Source: an uncultured Hungatella sp.
Lineage (GTDB): Bacteria; Bacillota; Clostridia; Lachnospirales; Lachnospiraceae
Length of the DNA: 64,000 nucleotides
Assembly (NCBI GenBank): GCA_910588505.1
Contig: CAJUPQ010000006.1
Span: 1-64,000 of the forward strand
Direction of reading: 5' to 3'
The notes beneath the pieces are model-generated. The model saw nothing but the letters and a program-made list of their open reading frames with translations. It was not told where the DNA came from and did no database searches. Of the stretch, positions 8,901 to 16,680 are shown in pieces (within the stretch, counting starts at the first letter, position 1; each line of letters starts with the position of its first letter). A program made the translations under genes and the position numbers.

Positions 8901-9991
8901 GGGTGAGAGCGTGTACCCTAAAGAAGAGTGTGCTGAAGCGGAAGATGGATCTGGACGGTCTGGGGGAGGAACTGCGGGTGCTGTATGTGGCCATGACCAG
9001 GGCAAAGGAAAAGCTGATCATGACTGGTGCGGACCGGTATCTGGACAAAAAGCTGGAGCGGTGGCACCAGAAGACCTGGACCGGGAGGCAGATCCCCTAC
9101 ACCATCCTGGCCACGGCTTCTTCATATCTGGACTGGATACTGATGTGCCAGCCTGATATAAGTCCCCTGTTTTCCGTGGAAATGATTCCGGTGGAGAGCC
9201 TGGTGGGCCAGGCTGTAGCCCGAAGGATCGAGAGGGAAGTGTCAGAGGATGAGCTAAGGAGTCTTAACCTGGATATTTCCTATGATGAGGGGACGGAGCG
9301 GCTTTTGACAGAGCGGCTTTCTTTTCGGTATCCTTATGAGGCGGACATTGACCTGCACACCAAGATATCCGTGTCCCAGTTAAAGAAACAGGGGCAGGAT
9401 ATTGATGATAAAAACAGTCTGTTTCAGCCTGTGATCCCGGAGTTTTTAAAGGAGGAGGGGGAGAAGAAGGAGCCCGGCGGAGCCGTGAGAGGAAGCGCAT
9501 ACCACAGGGTCCTGGAACTTATCGATCTTCCTGCCATGACAAAGGAGGAGGATGTCAGGCAGTGGATCAGGCAGGCCTGCGGTGAGGGACGCATTGCAGA
9601 GGATGCCGCCAACATGGTAAAAGCGGAAAAGATCTGGAGATTTCTTCAGAGCCCCATGGGAAAGCGCATGAGGCTTGCTCAGAAGGAGGGAAGGCTTCAC
9701 CGGGAGCAGCAGTTTGTCATGGGGATACCGGCCCGGGACATGGGGCTTGGAAAATCTCCGGAGCTGGTGCTGATCCAGGGGATCATCGACGCCTGGATGG
9801 AGGATGATGACGGCCTTGTGCTTGTTGACTACAAGACGGACCGGATCGGAAAAGGGCAGGAGGAGCTTTTGGTAAAACGATACCAGGTGCAGATGGATTA
9901 CTATAAGAGGGCTCTGGAGCAGATGGTGAAAAGGCCGGTGAAGGAGATGGTGATCTATTCTTTGACTTTGCAGAAGGAGATTTTTGTGTAA
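5879..9991 (+). CDS. addA: ATP-dependent helicase/nuclease subunit A (AddA)
   Basis: AddA is the UvrD/RecB-like 3'-5' helicase and nuclease subunit of AddAB. Visible landmarks in order: Q-motif WTPKQQEVI, Walker A SAAAGSGKTAVL (residues 22-33), helicase motif II LVDEYQDSND, motif III GDVKQSIYKFRLARPE, motif V VRVMSIHKSKGLEFPIV, motif VI LRVLYVAMTRAKEKL, and the C-terminal nuclease motif LVDYKTDRI. Length is 1370-1372 aa, longer than the usual ~1230, because of a low-complexity insert near residues 455-545. ATGs lie at 5873 and 5879; AGGAG at 5865-5869 is better spaced for 5879. The gene overlaps the end of addB by about 50 bp, so the two are translationally coupled. Confidence 0.95.
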   Translation: MKWTPKQQEVINARGCNLLVSAAAGSGKTAVLVERIIHLICDEENPIDIDRLLVMTFTSAAAGEMRERILKAIEEKLAKDPAQEHLQVQAALVHRAQITTIDSFCLSLIRDHFNLLDIDPAFRIGDEGELMLLRGDVMEDMLEEYYEKDDPVFSQFVENYASGKSDSGIEDYIMQVYTFSQSNPFPREWLDQCRQELLEMNEEELDGTPWMRFLLEDVRRQAEEWAEQLTDAMEVCGQEGGPHMYLPTLQAELELVRKIGAAKDYGALYEALQNAEFGRMAAARGKTIDPEKKEYAAAARDRVKKAVKAMVQQYGQSPADAVDELAGSRDVVLKLLELAGEFHRRYQEAKRDKNIVDFNDLEHEALRVLVKREDKKLSYTPVADELSKRYAQILVDEYQDSNDVQETLIKSLSAERFGRPNVFMVGDVKQSIYKFRLARPELFMKKYECYEDYGAGKDNGPEGGMEGAEAVGEEKSGMSGAAAVGEEDAAAAKGRKAETGMDDAGAPGEEKAEVSGEGEILAEALPAEKDPAMNRDRTEAEEESVRGKKIELRQNFRSRASVLDSINEVFFQIMTRNLGNIQYTDKVALHAGASFARTENLVGTPTELLLVDTGSKALGPNNEELEDYTSREIEARLIASRIRELTDPKTGLSVWDKEAGCYRLARYGDMVILLRSLTGWTDSFLNVLTQEDIPAFAETGTGYFDTIEVETVLAMLAVIDNPIQDIPLAAVLKSPMVGMEEEELAWLMAVWKHAPEKGQDRGIYGALRLALLGREQESAQTAQETAANMWDEDRQGPDGDQDKREKEEKWESFRSMIKKTDAMWEDSHIDWEKSEKEWKELAGLVGMPEDAARSIHKKSRAFASLLSALQSQAAYVPIHELIHRVYLQTGYYDYVSAMPAGEVRKANLDMLIEKASAYEKTSYKGLFHFIRYIERLKKYDTDFGEATAAGKSQEMVRVMSIHKSKGLEFPIVFLAGMGKVFNKQDIRGKLLIDADLGIGADHLNVDTRVRACTLKKSVLKRKMDLDGLGEELRVLYVAMTRAKEKLIMTGADRYLDKKLERWHQKTWTGRQIPYTILATASSYLDWILMCQPDISPLFSVEMIPVESLVGQAVARRIEREVSEDELRSLNLDISYDEGTERLLTERLSFRYPYEADIDLHTKISVSQLKKQGQDIDDKNSLFQPVIPEFLKEEGEKKEPGGAVRGSAYHRVLELIDLPAMTKEEDVRQWIRQACGEGRIAEDAANMVKAEKIWRFLQSPMGKRMRLAQKEGRLHREQQFVMGIPARDMGLGKSPELVLIQGIIDAWMEDDDGLVLVDYKTDRIGKGQEELLVKRYQVQMDYYKRALEQMVKRPVKEMVIYSLTLQKEIFV
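7230..7515 (+). repeat. Low-complexity Gly/Glu/Ala insert inside addA
   Basis: Between the motif after motif III (LARPELFMKKYECYEDYG) and the next helicase block (IELRQNFRSR) lies about 90 residues of low-complexity sequence with recurring GAEAVGEEK, GAAAVGEED and GAPGEEK units. In other AddA proteins these two blocks are much closer together. It is in frame and probably a disordered surface loop. Confidence 0.75.
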
Positions 9992-10028
9992 TTTGTAATG
10001 GCAGGCGTATTTTTTCGTTACCATCTAC

Positions 10029-10055
10029 GGCTCACTCAATAATACACCAATTCAA
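10029..10055 (-). repeat. Dispersed intergenic repeat, end fragment R2
   Basis: On the minus strand this reads GAATTGGTGTATTATTGAG followed by TGAGC, nearly identical to the outer end of copy R3 (16851-16876). Only the end is present. It lies 38 bp downstream of the addA stop. The remainder of the 9992-10228 gap holds the serS promoter. Confidence 0.6.
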
Positions 10056-10112
10056 CTCCCCATGAAAAGCAGCCAGTAAAAAAATTGAGCGCCCTAATTG
10101 GCAAAAAAGGGG

Positions 10113-10141
10113 TTTTCTTTCCCTATGATATGAGGTATAAT
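10113..10141 (+). promoter_or_regulatory. Probable serS promoter
   Basis: A perfect TATAAT (10136-10141) with a weak T-rich -35 (TTTTCT, 10113-10118, spacer 17). The resulting leader is about 80 nt. I looked for T-box elements, which often control aminoacyl-tRNA synthetase genes in Firmicutes, and found no AGGGTGG-type sequence. Confidence 0.5.
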
Positions 10142-10228
10142 CACACAAAGCAGGCCCCCGGGCATTGAGGCAAGGGCTCAGACGCGGCCAGAGAACAAAA
10201 GCGGGGACCGGATTATAGGAGGAAGATT

Positions 10229-11512
10229 ATGTTAGACATCAGATTTGTGAGAGAAAACCCGGAGGTGGTAAAGCAGAATATCCGGAATAAATTTCAGGAG
10301 GCCAAGCTTCCCTTGGTAGATGAGGTGATCGCCCTGGACAAGGCCAGCCGCGGCGCCAAGACGGAGGCGGACAATCTTCGGGCCAGCCGCAACAAGCTGT
10401 CCAAGCAGATCGGACAGCTTATGGGGCAGGGGAAGAAGGAGGAAGCCGAGGCCGTGAAAGCCCAGGTGGCGGCGAATGCGGCCCGCTTAGCAGAGCTGGA
10501 GACGCAGGAGGGGGAGCTTCAGGAGAAGATCTTAAAGATCATGATGACCATCCCAAATATCATTGACCCAAGCGTCCCTATCGGAAAGGACGACAGCGAG
10601 AATGTGGAGCTGGAGAAGTTCGGGGAGCCGGTGGTTCCGGATTTTGAGATCCCCTACCACACGGACATCATGAAAAGCTTTGACGGCATTGACCTGGACG
10701 CCGCCGGGAAGGTGGCTGGCAACGGGTTCTATTACCTGATGGGGGATATTGCCAGACTCCACTCCGCGGTGATTTCCTATGCCAGAGACTTTATGATCGA
10801 TCGGGGATTTACCTACTGCGTGCCTCCCTTTATGATCCGCAGCAATGTGGTCACCGGAGTTATGTCCTTTGCGGAGATGGATGCCATGATGTACAAGATC
10901 GAGGGGGAAGATCTGTACCTGATCGGAACCAGCGAGCACTCCATGATCGGAAAGTTTATTGACACCATCACGCCGGAGGAGCAGCTGCCAAAGACCCTTA
11001 CCAGCTATTCCCCGTGCTTCCGCAAGGAGAAGGGCGCCCACGGCATTGAGGAGCGGGGCGTTTACCGGATCCATCAGTTTGAGAAGCAGGAGATGATCGT
11101 GGTATGCAGACCGGAGGAGTCCCCCATGTGGTATGACAAGCTGTGGAAGAACACGGTGGATCTGTTCCGCTCCCTGGACATTCCGGTGAGGACCTTAGAG
11201 TGCTGTTCCGGCGATCTGGCGGACCTGAAGGTGAAGTCCTGCGACGTGGAGGCATGGTCTCCCAGACAGAAGAAATACTTTGAGGTTGGTTCCTGCTCTA
11301 ATCTGGGAGATGCCCAGGCCAGGCGGCTTAAGATCCGGGTGGACGGCGCTGACGGCAAATATTTTGCCCACACCCTGAACAATACGGTGGTGGCTCCGCC
11401 CAGGATGCTCATCGCGTTTTTGGAGAATAATCTCCAGGCCGACGGCAGCGTCAGGATCCCTGATGTCTTAAGGCCCTATATGGGCGGGATGGATCAGATC
11501 CGGAGAAAATAG
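10229..11512 (+). CDS. serS: Serine--tRNA ligase
   Basis: Charges tRNA-Ser with serine. The 427-aa protein has the N-terminal tRNA-binding coiled coil (about residues 30-110, Glu/Ala/Lys-rich), then the class II core. The serine-recognition triplet appears as GTSEH (about 233-237), motif 2 as FRKEKGAHGIEERG (about 262), and motif 3 as PPRMLIAFLENN near 390. The ending DVLRPYMGG is typical of SerRS. Motif 2 and its surroundings differ from the usual bacterial FRSEAGSAGRDTRG form, so this is a divergent SerRS branch; whether a second serS exists elsewhere cannot be seen. AGGAGG precedes the ATG by 6-7 nt. It is monocistronic, with its own promoter and terminator. Confidence 0.93.
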   Translation: MLDIRFVRENPEVVKQNIRNKFQEAKLPLVDEVIALDKASRGAKTEADNLRASRNKLSKQIGQLMGQGKKEEAEAVKAQVAANAARLAELETQEGELQEKILKIMMTIPNIIDPSVPIGKDDSENVELEKFGEPVVPDFEIPYHTDIMKSFDGIDLDAAGKVAGNGFYYLMGDIARLHSAVISYARDFMIDRGFTYCVPPFMIRSNVVTGVMSFAEMDAMMYKIEGEDLYLIGTSEHSMIGKFIDTITPEEQLPKTLTSYSPCFRKEKGAHGIEERGVYRIHQFEKQEMIVVCRPEESPMWYDKLWKNTVDLFRSLDIPVRTLECCSGDLADLKVKSCDVEAWSPRQKKYFEVGSCSNLGDAQARRLKIRVDGADGKYFAHTLNNTVVAPPRMLIAFLENNLQADGSVRIPDVLRPYMGGMDQIRRK

Positions 11513-11526
11513 GACACAAACCGCGA

Positions 11527-11562
11527 AGGACCGGAGCAGGCGTACCTGTTCCGGTCCTTTTT
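11527..11562 (+). terminator. serS terminator
   Basis: A 14-bp stem (AGGACCGGAGCAGG with CCTGTTCCGGTCCT, one G-T pair), loop CGTA, followed by TTTTT. Classic Rho-independent terminator 15 bp after the serS stop. Confidence 0.9.
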
Positions 11563-11591
11563 AATCTCTTCGGGTTCCATTCCCTGCAGGA

Positions 11592-12515
11592 TCATTTTTT
11601 CACGTCGATGACAGGGGGCGCGCTGTCCGTCATGTGGGGCTGTCCTGCGTAGGCGGCTTTTGCTTTTGCCTGTCTCACCTTTCGGGCCTCCGGCGTCACC
11701 TGGACCTGGACCCTGGTTTTTGTGTGCTCGGTTATAGCCTTTCGGGCCTCTTTTGCCTCCGCGTCCAGAAGAACTTTTCGGATAGAATCACCCTCCGGGA
11801 GATCGGCAGGGTTTGTCGGGGAGTCTAAAGAGCCATCTGCTGGAACACTCTCCTGGGCCGGAGTTTCTTGCGCCTCCCTGGCCTCTTCTTCGGTCACTTT
11901 GTCAACGGACTCCTCATCCAGCCCCATCTCGGCCTTCTTAGCTTCCTCCATCTCCTTTTCCGCCTTCTGTTTTTCCGCCTCTGTGGGCAGTTTCCGGTAA
12001 TCGCCGCTTTTGGTGTAATCGCTCATGGTATCATCCAGGGCCGAAGCTTTGGCGTGCTCCTGTTTGATCAGTTCCAGTTTCTTGCCGCTGGGGATGTTTG
12101 GATTGTTCTTGATATCATTGACCCGGTCCAGAGCAGCCGCGGCGTGGGCGGCTTTGACCCGCTGCACCTCCTCCTTGGTCTTGCAGCTTTTCAGCTCCCT
12201 CTCATAGGCCTCACGCTCCATCTCCACAGCTTTAGCCTTCTTGTAGGTCTCAGGGTCATGTTCTTTTAGATATTCCATCTCCTGGGCGGTGAGCCGCTTG
12301 CCGGACATCATCTTCAGGTCGATCTGGGCGGCCATCTGTTTGGAGCCGTCTGACTGAGACTCCCGTATCTCTTCCAGCCGGCTTCTGGTGCTGTCGTCTA
12401 TGGATGTTTTTCCATCAGCGGCGTAGTCGCCGCTTGTCTGCTTTTTCTGCCATTTCATCTTCATCTCCATACTTTTCGTATAGGAGTTGATGGAAGTGAC
12501 CATCATAATACTCAT
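11592..12515 (-). CDS. Unknown charged coiled-coil protein
   Basis: A 307-aa hydrophilic protein that I do not recognise. There is no signal peptide or membrane segment. It is very rich in Glu, Lys and Ala, with long predicted helices (about residues 85-215, for example EEAKKAEMGLDEESVDKVTE) and a Pro/Ser/Asp-rich linker near 215-240. The N-terminus SINSYTKSMEMKMKWQKKQ is conserved-looking and may be the functional part. AAAGGAGG lies 8 nt before the ATG at 12515, fixing the start. It converges on serS across the serS terminator and is divergent from the response regulator gene, with 193 bp between them. Confidence 0.75.
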   Translation of the reverse strand: MSIMMVTSINSYTKSMEMKMKWQKKQTSGDYAADGKTSIDDSTRSRLEEIRESQSDGSKQMAAQIDLKMMSGKRLTAQEMEYLKEHDPETYKKAKAVEMEREAYERELKSCKTKEEVQRVKAAHAAAALDRVNDIKNNPNIPSGKKLELIKQEHAKASALDDTMSDYTKSGDYRKLPTEAEKQKAEKEMEEAKKAEMGLDEESVDKVTEEEAREAQETPAQESVPADGSLDSPTNPADLPEGDSIRKVLLDAEAKEARKAITEHTKTRVQVQVTPEARKVRQAKAKAAYAGQPHMTDSAPPVIDVKK

Positions 12516-12648
12516 GGGGTATGCCTCCTTTCAAAATAAAATTTTCTCGAACAACGTGTTGCAACTCTTATCTATATATCGTCAAAACCAGGAATATCTT
12601 AAATTTACACAGCGTTTTAGGAAGTCCCCGGTTTAGGGAATCTTTAAG

Positions 12649-12677
12649 TTGCTTTTTTTATGGAAAATCTTTATAAT
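12649..12677 (+). promoter_or_regulatory. Promoter of the LytTR response regulator
   Basis: TTGCTT (12649-12654), 17 bp, TATAAT (12672-12677), 32 bp upstream of the start codon. Two imperfect copies of GTTTTAGGAAGTC / GGTTTAGGGAATC lie just upstream (12614-12642). They may be operator half-sites, but this is weak. Confidence 0.6.
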
Positions 12678-12708
12678 AATCTCAAAACCTTCAGAGGATG
12701 TGAGCAGA

Positions 12709-13440
12709 ATGTACCAGATAGCCCTGTGCGATGATGAGGAGAAGGAGCTTGACCGCATTGAGACGTACCTTGCCGGATACCAGGATAAAAGGCAGACGCA
12801 AAAATACAGAGTCCGCCGCTTTACCAGCGGGGAAGCCATGGTGGATCTGATCAGAGAAGAGCTGTACATGCCAGATCTGATCCTTCTTGATATCTTTATG
12901 TCCGGTATAACAGGCATGGACGCGGCAAAAGAGATGCGCGGCATGGGATGCGGCGTGCCGATTATCTTTCTGACCACATCCAGGGACCACGCTCTCTGCG
13001 CCTATGAGGTGGACGCCGTCCAATATCTGGTAAAGCCTCTGGATCAGGACCGCTTTTATCACGCCATGGACTCGGCCATGAGCCGGATGCGAAAGGAACA
13101 GGAGAGCCAGATCGTCATAAAGGTGGCCGGGGGAGTGCGTCAGCTGAGCCCAAGCGATATCCTGTACTGCGAGTCCCAGAAAAACTATCAGATCCTGTAT
13201 CTGGCAGGGGCGGAGTGCAGAGTTCGTATGACCACGGAAAACCTTTGGAAGCTTCTGGCGGATTTTCCTCAGTTTGGCAGATGCGGCCGTTCCTATATAC
13301 TGAACATGGACCACATTATTTCTGTGGACCGGGAGGAGATCCTTATGGACAGCGGCAGGGCCATCTACATCCCCAGAAACAAGGCGACGGAATTTAAGAA
13401 GCGGTATTTTGCCTACTATTTCCAGCAGGGAAGGGCATAA
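12709..13440 (+). CDS. LytTR-family response regulator
   Basis: A 243-aa AgrA/ComE-type response regulator. The receiver domain (residues 1-125) has acidic residues D8-D9, the phospho-acceptor D61 in DLILLDIF, and the conserved Lys in YLVKPL. The C-terminal LytTR DNA-binding domain (about 138-240) shows LYCESQKNYQILYL and the FGRCGRSYILNMDHI block typical of the family. The start is the ATG at 12709, because the upstream in-frame codons overlap the promoter. It is followed after 116 bp by a GHKL sensor kinase that has its own promoter, so the pair form a two-component system. No agrB or agrD-like peptide gene is visible nearby, so the signal is unknown. Confidence 0.92.
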   Translation: MYQIALCDDEEKELDRIETYLAGYQDKRQTQKYRVRRFTSGEAMVDLIREELYMPDLILLDIFMSGITGMDAAKEMRGMGCGVPIIFLTTSRDHALCAYEVDAVQYLVKPLDQDRFYHAMDSAMSRMRKEQESQIVIKVAGGVRQLSPSDILYCESQKNYQILYLAGAECRVRMTTENLWKLLADFPQFGRCGRSYILNMDHIISVDREEILMDSGRAIYIPRNKATEFKKRYFAYYFQQGRA

Positions 13441-13451
13441 AACATACTGAA

Positions 13452-13481
13452 AAATATCCCTGAAAACAGCCCAAATATCCC
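13452..13481 (+). promoter_or_regulatory. Candidate LytTR operator (9-12-9 direct repeat)
   Basis: AAATATCCC occurs at 13452-13460 and again at 13473-13481, separated by exactly 12 bp (21 bp start to start). Two 9-bp direct repeats 12 bp apart is the established arrangement for AgrA/LytTR-type regulators. It ends about 6 bp upstream of where the -35 box of the kinase promoter should be, a position that suits activation. The sequence of the half-site is specific to this locus, so the assignment rests on geometry and context. Confidence 0.55.
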
Positions 13482-13507
13482 ACTGTGTGGAAGTTCTCTT
13501 TTGAAAA

Positions 13508-13516
13508 TGCTATAGT
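13508..13516 (+). promoter_or_regulatory. Extended -10 promoter of the sensor kinase
   Basis: TGCTATAGT is an extended -10 with no recognisable -35 box 17 bp upstream. That combination is common at activator-dependent promoters and fits the direct repeat at 13452-13481. The leader to the kinase ATG is about 34 nt. Confidence 0.5.
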
Positions 13517-13556
13517 ATACCCGAATACGCCTATGGTCGAAGGAGGTTTGAACGTT

Positions 13557-14870
13557 ATGCTGGGAGGTTCTTTTTGGGTTGCCCTTTTTCGAAATTCTAT
13601 TAGTGTGGTGCTGATGTTGTGTTTTTTTCTGATGCTGGACCGGCCAAAAATCTCCATGAAAAAGGCCATATGGTGCTATGCGGCCTTCGGCGTCTCTCTT
13701 ATCGCGTTTTACAGTCTGTGGTACGCTCTGTGGACGCCCAGTTTTGTCAAATTTGCTCCACTGTCAAGTCTTCCTGTCATTGGGATCTTCTGCACGCTTA
13801 TGAGCAGCGATGCCATTTATTTATCTCTGTACAAGATAGCTTTGGCCTTTTATTTGTTTTCTGTGGCCACATTTGTCGGCGTGGACTCGGCACGCTGGTG
13901 GTTTGACGGGAATCTGTGGGTGGATATCGCGGTGCGGTTTGTCTGTCTTGTGGTGATCCTTATTTTTACCTGGACAAAATTTCGGAGACAGTTTTTAAAC
14001 GGCGTGGATTTTCTCATTGACGAGATGGACATGTTCAGTGCGGTCACTTTGTTTGTGTCCGTGATGACAGGGGCTGTCATGGCCTACTGGCCCAATCTCC
14101 AGGGATTTTCCATTTTCAATATGGTGCGGGCTTTTATGATCCTGTTTCTGGTGGGAGTTCTTCAGTACGCCATCCTTCATCTCTACGTTCATCTGGGGTA
14201 TGAGCATTATTATCAGGCGGAGAAGGAGCTGCTTGAGATCAATGAACAGCTGCTCCACCGGCAGATGGAGATGATGCGGGAGTCGGAGAAGGAGGCAGCC
14301 AGGATCCGCCATGACGTGCGGCACCATACGCTGCTCATAAAAGAATATGTTCAGAAGGGAGAGTTTGAGGAGCTGATGGATTACCTGGACCAGTACGGCG
14401 AGGACGTAGAAAGCTGGAAAGCCCGGGACGTGTGCCGGAACCGTGCTGTCAACAGTATCCTGACAGCTTATGCCAGAAAGGCGGAAATCCAAAATATCGA
14501 CACCCATATGGATGTGAAGCTGTCAGAGGGGCTGGCGATCCGGGATGTGGATTGGATTGCCATCCTTGCCAATATGTTTGAAAACGCCATCCACGGCTGC
14601 GCCGCTTCCGGGGCAAGGGAGAGGAGCATCCGGATCTTTATCGCCCAGAAGAAAAACAAGGTGATCATCCAGTGCAGCAATACCAGCGGCCCGGTGTCTT
14701 TTGACAAAGGTTTGCCCCAGTCGTCCGATGGAGACGGCCTGGGAGTGTTCAGTATCCGGAAGGCTGCCTCCCGCTACAATGGGGAGACTGATTTTTCCAT
14801 GGAGGAAGGGCAGTTTATCACCAGGATCCTCCTGAACCTTTCCGTCCCCTCCCAGGGTAAAGACCTTTAA
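13557..14870 (+). CDS. Agr/Com-like GHKL sensor histidine kinase
   Basis: A 437-aa membrane sensor kinase of the HPK10 (AgrC/ComD) class, partner of the LytTR regulator upstream. The N-terminal half (about residues 1-210) is a string of 6-7 hydrophobic segments. A coiled linker precedes the histidine box RIRHDVRHH near residue 251. The GHKL ATPase domain has N-box ANMFENAIHGC (about 338-348) and G-box DGDGLGVFSIRKA (about 391-403). AGGAGG at 13541-13546 is 10 nt before the ATG at 13557; an in-frame ATG at 13485 lies upstream of the promoter and is rejected. Its stop overlaps the stop of the convergent rqcH gene by 4 bp. The extracellular or intramembrane signal cannot be read from the sequence. 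Confidence 0.92.
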   Translation: MLGGSFWVALFRNSISVVLMLCFFLMLDRPKISMKKAIWCYAAFGVSLIAFYSLWYALWTPSFVKFAPLSSLPVIGIFCTLMSSDAIYLSLYKIALAFYLFSVATFVGVDSARWWFDGNLWVDIAVRFVCLVVILIFTWTKFRRQFLNGVDFLIDEMDMFSAVTLFVSVMTGAVMAYWPNLQGFSIFNMVRAFMILFLVGVLQYAILHLYVHLGYEHYYQAEKELLEINEQLLHRQMEMMRESEKEAARIRHDVRHHTLLIKEYVQKGEFEELMDYLDQYGEDVESWKARDVCRNRAVNSILTAYARKAEIQNIDTHMDVKLSEGLAIRDVDWIAILANMFENAIHGCAASGARERSIRIFIAQKKNKVIIQCSNTSGPVSFDKGLPQSSDGDGLGVFSIRKAASRYNGETDFSMEEGQFITRILLNLSVPSQGKDL

Positions 14871-16609
14871 TCTGCCAGACGGGGGAGCGCGGCGGGATTG
14901 GCAAGCAGGGAGTAGTTGGTGTGGTAGATCACAAATCCCGGCGCTCCTCCCGCCGCCTTTTTTACATGCTTTCTCTGGATGTAGTCAATCTCCACTTTGT
15001 CGTTGTCCCGGCCCTTGGAATAGTAGGCGGCCAGCGCCCCCGCCTCCTCAAAGGTCTTGTCAGACAGTTCTTTTCCGTCGCATTTTACGATCACATGGGA
15101 GCCGGGGATTCCCTTGGCGTGGAACCACCAGTCATTGCCAGCGGCCACCTTAAAGGTCAGCTCCTCATTCTGATAATTGTTCTTTCCCACATAGATGTGA
15201 AAGCCGTCGGAGGAAAGGTAGTGGAACGGCCGGCTGGTGATCCTGGGCTTTTTCCCCTTGCCGTAATGGCGCTTGATATACCCATATTCCGTCAGTTCCT
15301 CCTTGATCTGGACCAGATCCTCCTCGTCCAGGGCGATATCCAGAGCTGTGCTGATGGACTCTAAATGGTCGATCTCCTTTTTTGTCTCCAGAGTCAGGTC
15401 TGTCAGCGCTTCAAATGTGCGCTTTAGCTTGTTGTATTTGTCGAAAAACTTCTGTGAGTTTTCCCGGGCAGTCAGCTGTGGGTCCAGAGGAATGGTGATC
15501 TCCTGGCCGGTGTAGTAGTTTTGGCAGGTAAGCTGTTTTTCCCCTCCCGCAAGTTCGTAGCCGTAAGTATTTAGCAGTTCCCCGTAGACTTTGTACTTGT
15601 CCCGCTTTTCGGTGTCTTTCAGCTGCTTGATCTGCAGGTCATATTTCTTGTAATTCCTCTCCAGAACCGTCTGAACCACGCGCCGCAGATCCGAGGATTT
15701 CTGGCGGATGCGGGTCATGGTGTTTTTTTCCGCGTAAAATTGTTCTAAAAGCAGGCTGATGTTTTTGAAAGGCCGGGCTTCATACTCCGCGCCCTCAAAG
15801 CAGGTGAGAGGCAGGGAGGCAAATTCCACCGGCTCCCCCCTTCGGTACACAATTGCCGGGGAAAAATTCCCTGCCTGGACATCCTCCATCATCAGAGAGA
15901 GGGTGCGGTGTAGGTGGGTCAGCTCAGCCTCTGACAGCTCCTTGGCGGAGCGGTCGCCGTCAATGGAGGCCAGATGGCACAGTTCCTCCCCCATAATGGG
16001 GCTTATACCCGTAAGCTTTAAGTACAGCGCCTTCCTCACAGGGGCCGGGGCCTGGCCCATGAGCCGGGAAAACTCTTCAAGGGGAAGCCCAAAAGGATTC
16101 CCTTTCTCAGTGGTCTGGGGGATAAAGTATTCCCTTCCCGGCAATACCTCCCGAACAGAGCTCATCTGGGAGGACACATGCTTGATGCTGTCCAAGATAG
16201 TTCCGTCCTCTTTGCAGAAGATGATATTGCTGTGCTTGCCCATAAGCTCCACGATCAGCCGCTTGCGGCACAGATCCCCCAGATCGTCCAGATGCTCGAT
16301 CTCAAATTCGATGATCCGCTCAAGCCCCGGCTGGCTTACCTTTAAGATCCGTCCTGTGCCGATGTGCTTGCGCAGCAGCATACAGAAGTTGGGGGCTGTG
16401 AGAGGGCTGGTCTTATTTTTATCCGTGAGATAGATCAGGGGAAGGCTAGCGCTGGCGGATATGAGAAGCCGCAGGTTCTCCCGGTTATTTTTTATGGTAA
16501 ATAAGAGTTCGTCTTTTTCCGGCTGGGCGATCTTATTGATCTTGCCGCCTTCCAGCTTTGTTTTCAGGTCTCTTGTCAGGTTCGCGATAACGATCCCATC
16601 AAATGCCAT
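14867..16609 (-). CDS. rqcH: NFACT ribosome rescue factor RqcH
   Basis: RqcH binds stalled 50S ribosomal subunits carrying peptidyl-tRNA and adds C-terminal alanine tails that target the nascent chain for degradation; the family was earlier called fibronectin-binding protein. The 580-aa protein starts MAFDGIVIANLTRDLK, the NFACT-N domain, followed by a central coiled coil (about residues 270-430). The C-terminal NFACT-R domain has DGFHIYVGKNNYQNEELT and DWWFHAKGIPGSHVIVK near 465-510. The start is 16609 rather than 16618, because AAGGA directly abuts the latter and is 9 nt from the former. Its stop overlaps that of the sensor kinase (TTAA, 14867-14870), and no terminator separates them. Confidence 0.92.
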   Translation of the reverse strand: MAFDGIVIANLTRDLKTKLEGGKINKIAQPEKDELLFTIKNNRENLRLLISASASLPLIYLTDKNKTSPLTAPNFCMLLRKHIGTGRILKVSQPGLERIIEFEIEHLDDLGDLCRKRLIVELMGKHSNIIFCKEDGTILDSIKHVSSQMSSVREVLPGREYFIPQTTEKGNPFGLPLEEFSRLMGQAPAPVRKALYLKLTGISPIMGEELCHLASIDGDRSAKELSEAELTHLHRTLSLMMEDVQAGNFSPAIVYRRGEPVEFASLPLTCFEGAEYEARPFKNISLLLEQFYAEKNTMTRIRQKSSDLRRVVQTVLERNYKKYDLQIKQLKDTEKRDKYKVYGELLNTYGYELAGGEKQLTCQNYYTGQEITIPLDPQLTARENSQKFFDKYNKLKRTFEALTDLTLETKKEIDHLESISTALDIALDEEDLVQIKEELTEYGYIKRHYGKGKKPRITSRPFHYLSSDGFHIYVGKNNYQNEELTFKVAAGNDWWFHAKGIPGSHVIVKCDGKELSDKTFEEAGALAAYYSKGRDNDKVEIDYIQRKHVKKAAGGAPGFVIYHTNYSLLANPAALPRLAD

Positions 16610-16680
16610 GGCAGTCATTCCTTCTTTCTTGATTTAAAATACGTGTTGAGTTTAAGTAGTTTCTAACCTGCTAGTAAATC

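Noticed and set aside
10142..10228. T-box riboswitch in the serS leader
   Set aside because: No stem I specifier or AGGGTGG anti-terminator sequence can be found in the short leader.
12614..12642. LytTR operator upstream of the regulator gene
   Set aside because: The two related sequences are imperfect and their spacing does not match the 9-12-9 rule as well as the pair at 13452-13481.
12516..13556. agrB/agrD or peptide pheromone gene near the sensor kinase
   Set aside because: I looked on both strands around the two-component genes and found no small peptide gene or AgrB-like membrane protease.
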